NCBI GenBank assembly: GCA_963771295.1 | Contig: CAVYTB010000014.1 | Span: forward strand, 1-64,000 | DNA: 64,000 nucleotides | Source of the DNA: Acidiferrum sp963771295 | Lineage (GTDB): Bacteria > Acidobacteriota > Terriglobia > Acidiferrales > UBA7541 | Direction of reading: 5' to 3' | Shown here: one piece after another, positions 63,814 to 64,000 of the stretch | Layout of the letters: every line of letters starts with the position of its first letter | Numbering within the stretch: position 1 is the first letter of the stretch | The notes under the pieces: generated by a model | Told to the model about the DNA's origin: nothing | Seen by the model: the letters and a program-made list of their open reading frames with translations, nothing else | Database searches by the model: none | Translations under genes and position numbers: made by a program

Positions 63814-64000
63814 TCAGGAAGTCTTTGCCGAAACCCTTGAGGAGGATTTCTTGCGGAAGACCATGCACTCCGTGACAGCCGGATAGAAAGGTACGGGAAA
63901 ACTGTCGACAAAGTCGATCCCACGCTCTGCGAACCATTTGAGGGTAAAGTCTTTTGTGAGTAAATGAGGAGCCCACGGCCAATGCCAAGGGTTTGCGTCG
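63814..64000 (-). CDS. C-terminal part of an unidentified gene (runs off the right edge)
   Basis: The minus strand has an open frame entering from beyond 64000 and ending at TGA 63814-63816. The visible ~61 residues include HWPWAPHLLTKDFTLKWFAE, RGIDFVDSFPVPFYPAVTEC and a Ser/Lys-rich tail. The composition looks like a genuine protein end, but no family could be recognised. A competing frame over the same bases is less protein-like. Confidence 0.5.
   Translation of the reverse strand, partial: DANPWHWPWAPHLLTKDFTLKWFAERGIDFVDSFPVPFYPAVTECMVFRKKSSSRVSAKTS

Noticed and set aside
1..64000. CRISPR array
   Set aside because: The regularly seen intergenic palindromes are single copies kilobases apart with no spacer-repeat periodicity, and no cas gene is present.

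Overview
The window looks like chromosomal DNA of an Acidobacteriota species (Terriglobia/Acidobacteriia-like). The evidence is two long ADOP-type duplicated permeases (one with a PadR partner), three Ser/Thr kinases of the kinase-TM-TPR or kinase-TM-PD40 type common in this phylum, a hopanoid operon, lipid A genes (lpxD, an LpxL-like acyltransferase), and many secreted or membrane peptidases. No rRNA gene and no intact tRNA was found. All assignments rest on reading the translated sequence and motifs; no database search was run.

Layout. (1) 0-31 kb, accessory and signalling region: ADOP permease, VOC protein, a GH130-GT4-GH130 operon, gamma-glutamyltranspeptidase, TPR kinase, MBL-fold hydrolase, ADOP/PadR pair, IS copy 1, NHL beta-propeller protein, PD40 kinase, SpoIIE-type phosphatase, IS copy 2, membrane M28 peptidase, and a divergent MFS/LysR pair. 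The intergenic spaces here carry about a dozen copies of a ~50-bp palindromic REP-like repeat. Both IS110/IS1111-family insertions sit at the same nucleotide of this repeat (after GTTGCCGAC). The IS non-coding end contains a 9-nt match to that target, as expected for a bridge/seekRNA. (2) 31.3-39.3 kb, an integration hot spot: a 3' half of tRNA-Asn(GUU), a 5' half of tRNA-Ser(GCU) and a 5' half of tRNA-Lys(UUU). Each is broken at the anticodon loop and lies near paired short direct repeats. Between them are a large kinase-TPR gene, an AbiE type IV toxin-antitoxin locus with an intact antitoxin and a frameshifted, truncated toxin, an rve-type transposase and a decayed ParE-like toxin. (3) 39.4-41.9 kb: ribosome hibernation factor, DUF72 protein, zinc-ribbon protein and a monooxygenase-like pseudogene. 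(4) 41.95-52.6 kb: hopanoid operon on the minus strand in the order shc-hpnH-hpnA-hpnG-MDR-MDR-hpnCD(fusion)-hpnE. (5) 52.8-64 kb: sedolisin-like S53 peptidase, P-loop protein, lpxD, LpxL-like acyltransferase, GT39 (ArnT-like) transferase, alpha/beta hydrolase, GNAT protein, M28 peptidase with a TonB-type C-terminus, and a partial gene at the right edge.

How the genes fit together: HpnC/HpnD/HpnE would make squalene from farnesyl diphosphate, Shc would cyclise it to hopene, and HpnH and HpnG would add the adenosine-derived side chain and remove adenine. HpnA and two medium-chain dehydrogenases share the transcription unit and are candidates for side-chain maturation. The neighbouring lpxD, LpxL-like and GT39 genes also serve the envelope. 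The most unusual observations are the REP/IS1111/guide-RNA relationship, the three tRNA halves, the HpnH protein lacking one canonical radical-SAM cysteine, the HpnC-HpnD fusion, the two dehydrogenases in the hopanoid operon (one with an altered catalytic zinc ligand), and an alpha/beta hydrolase with Asn in place of the nucleophilic Ser.
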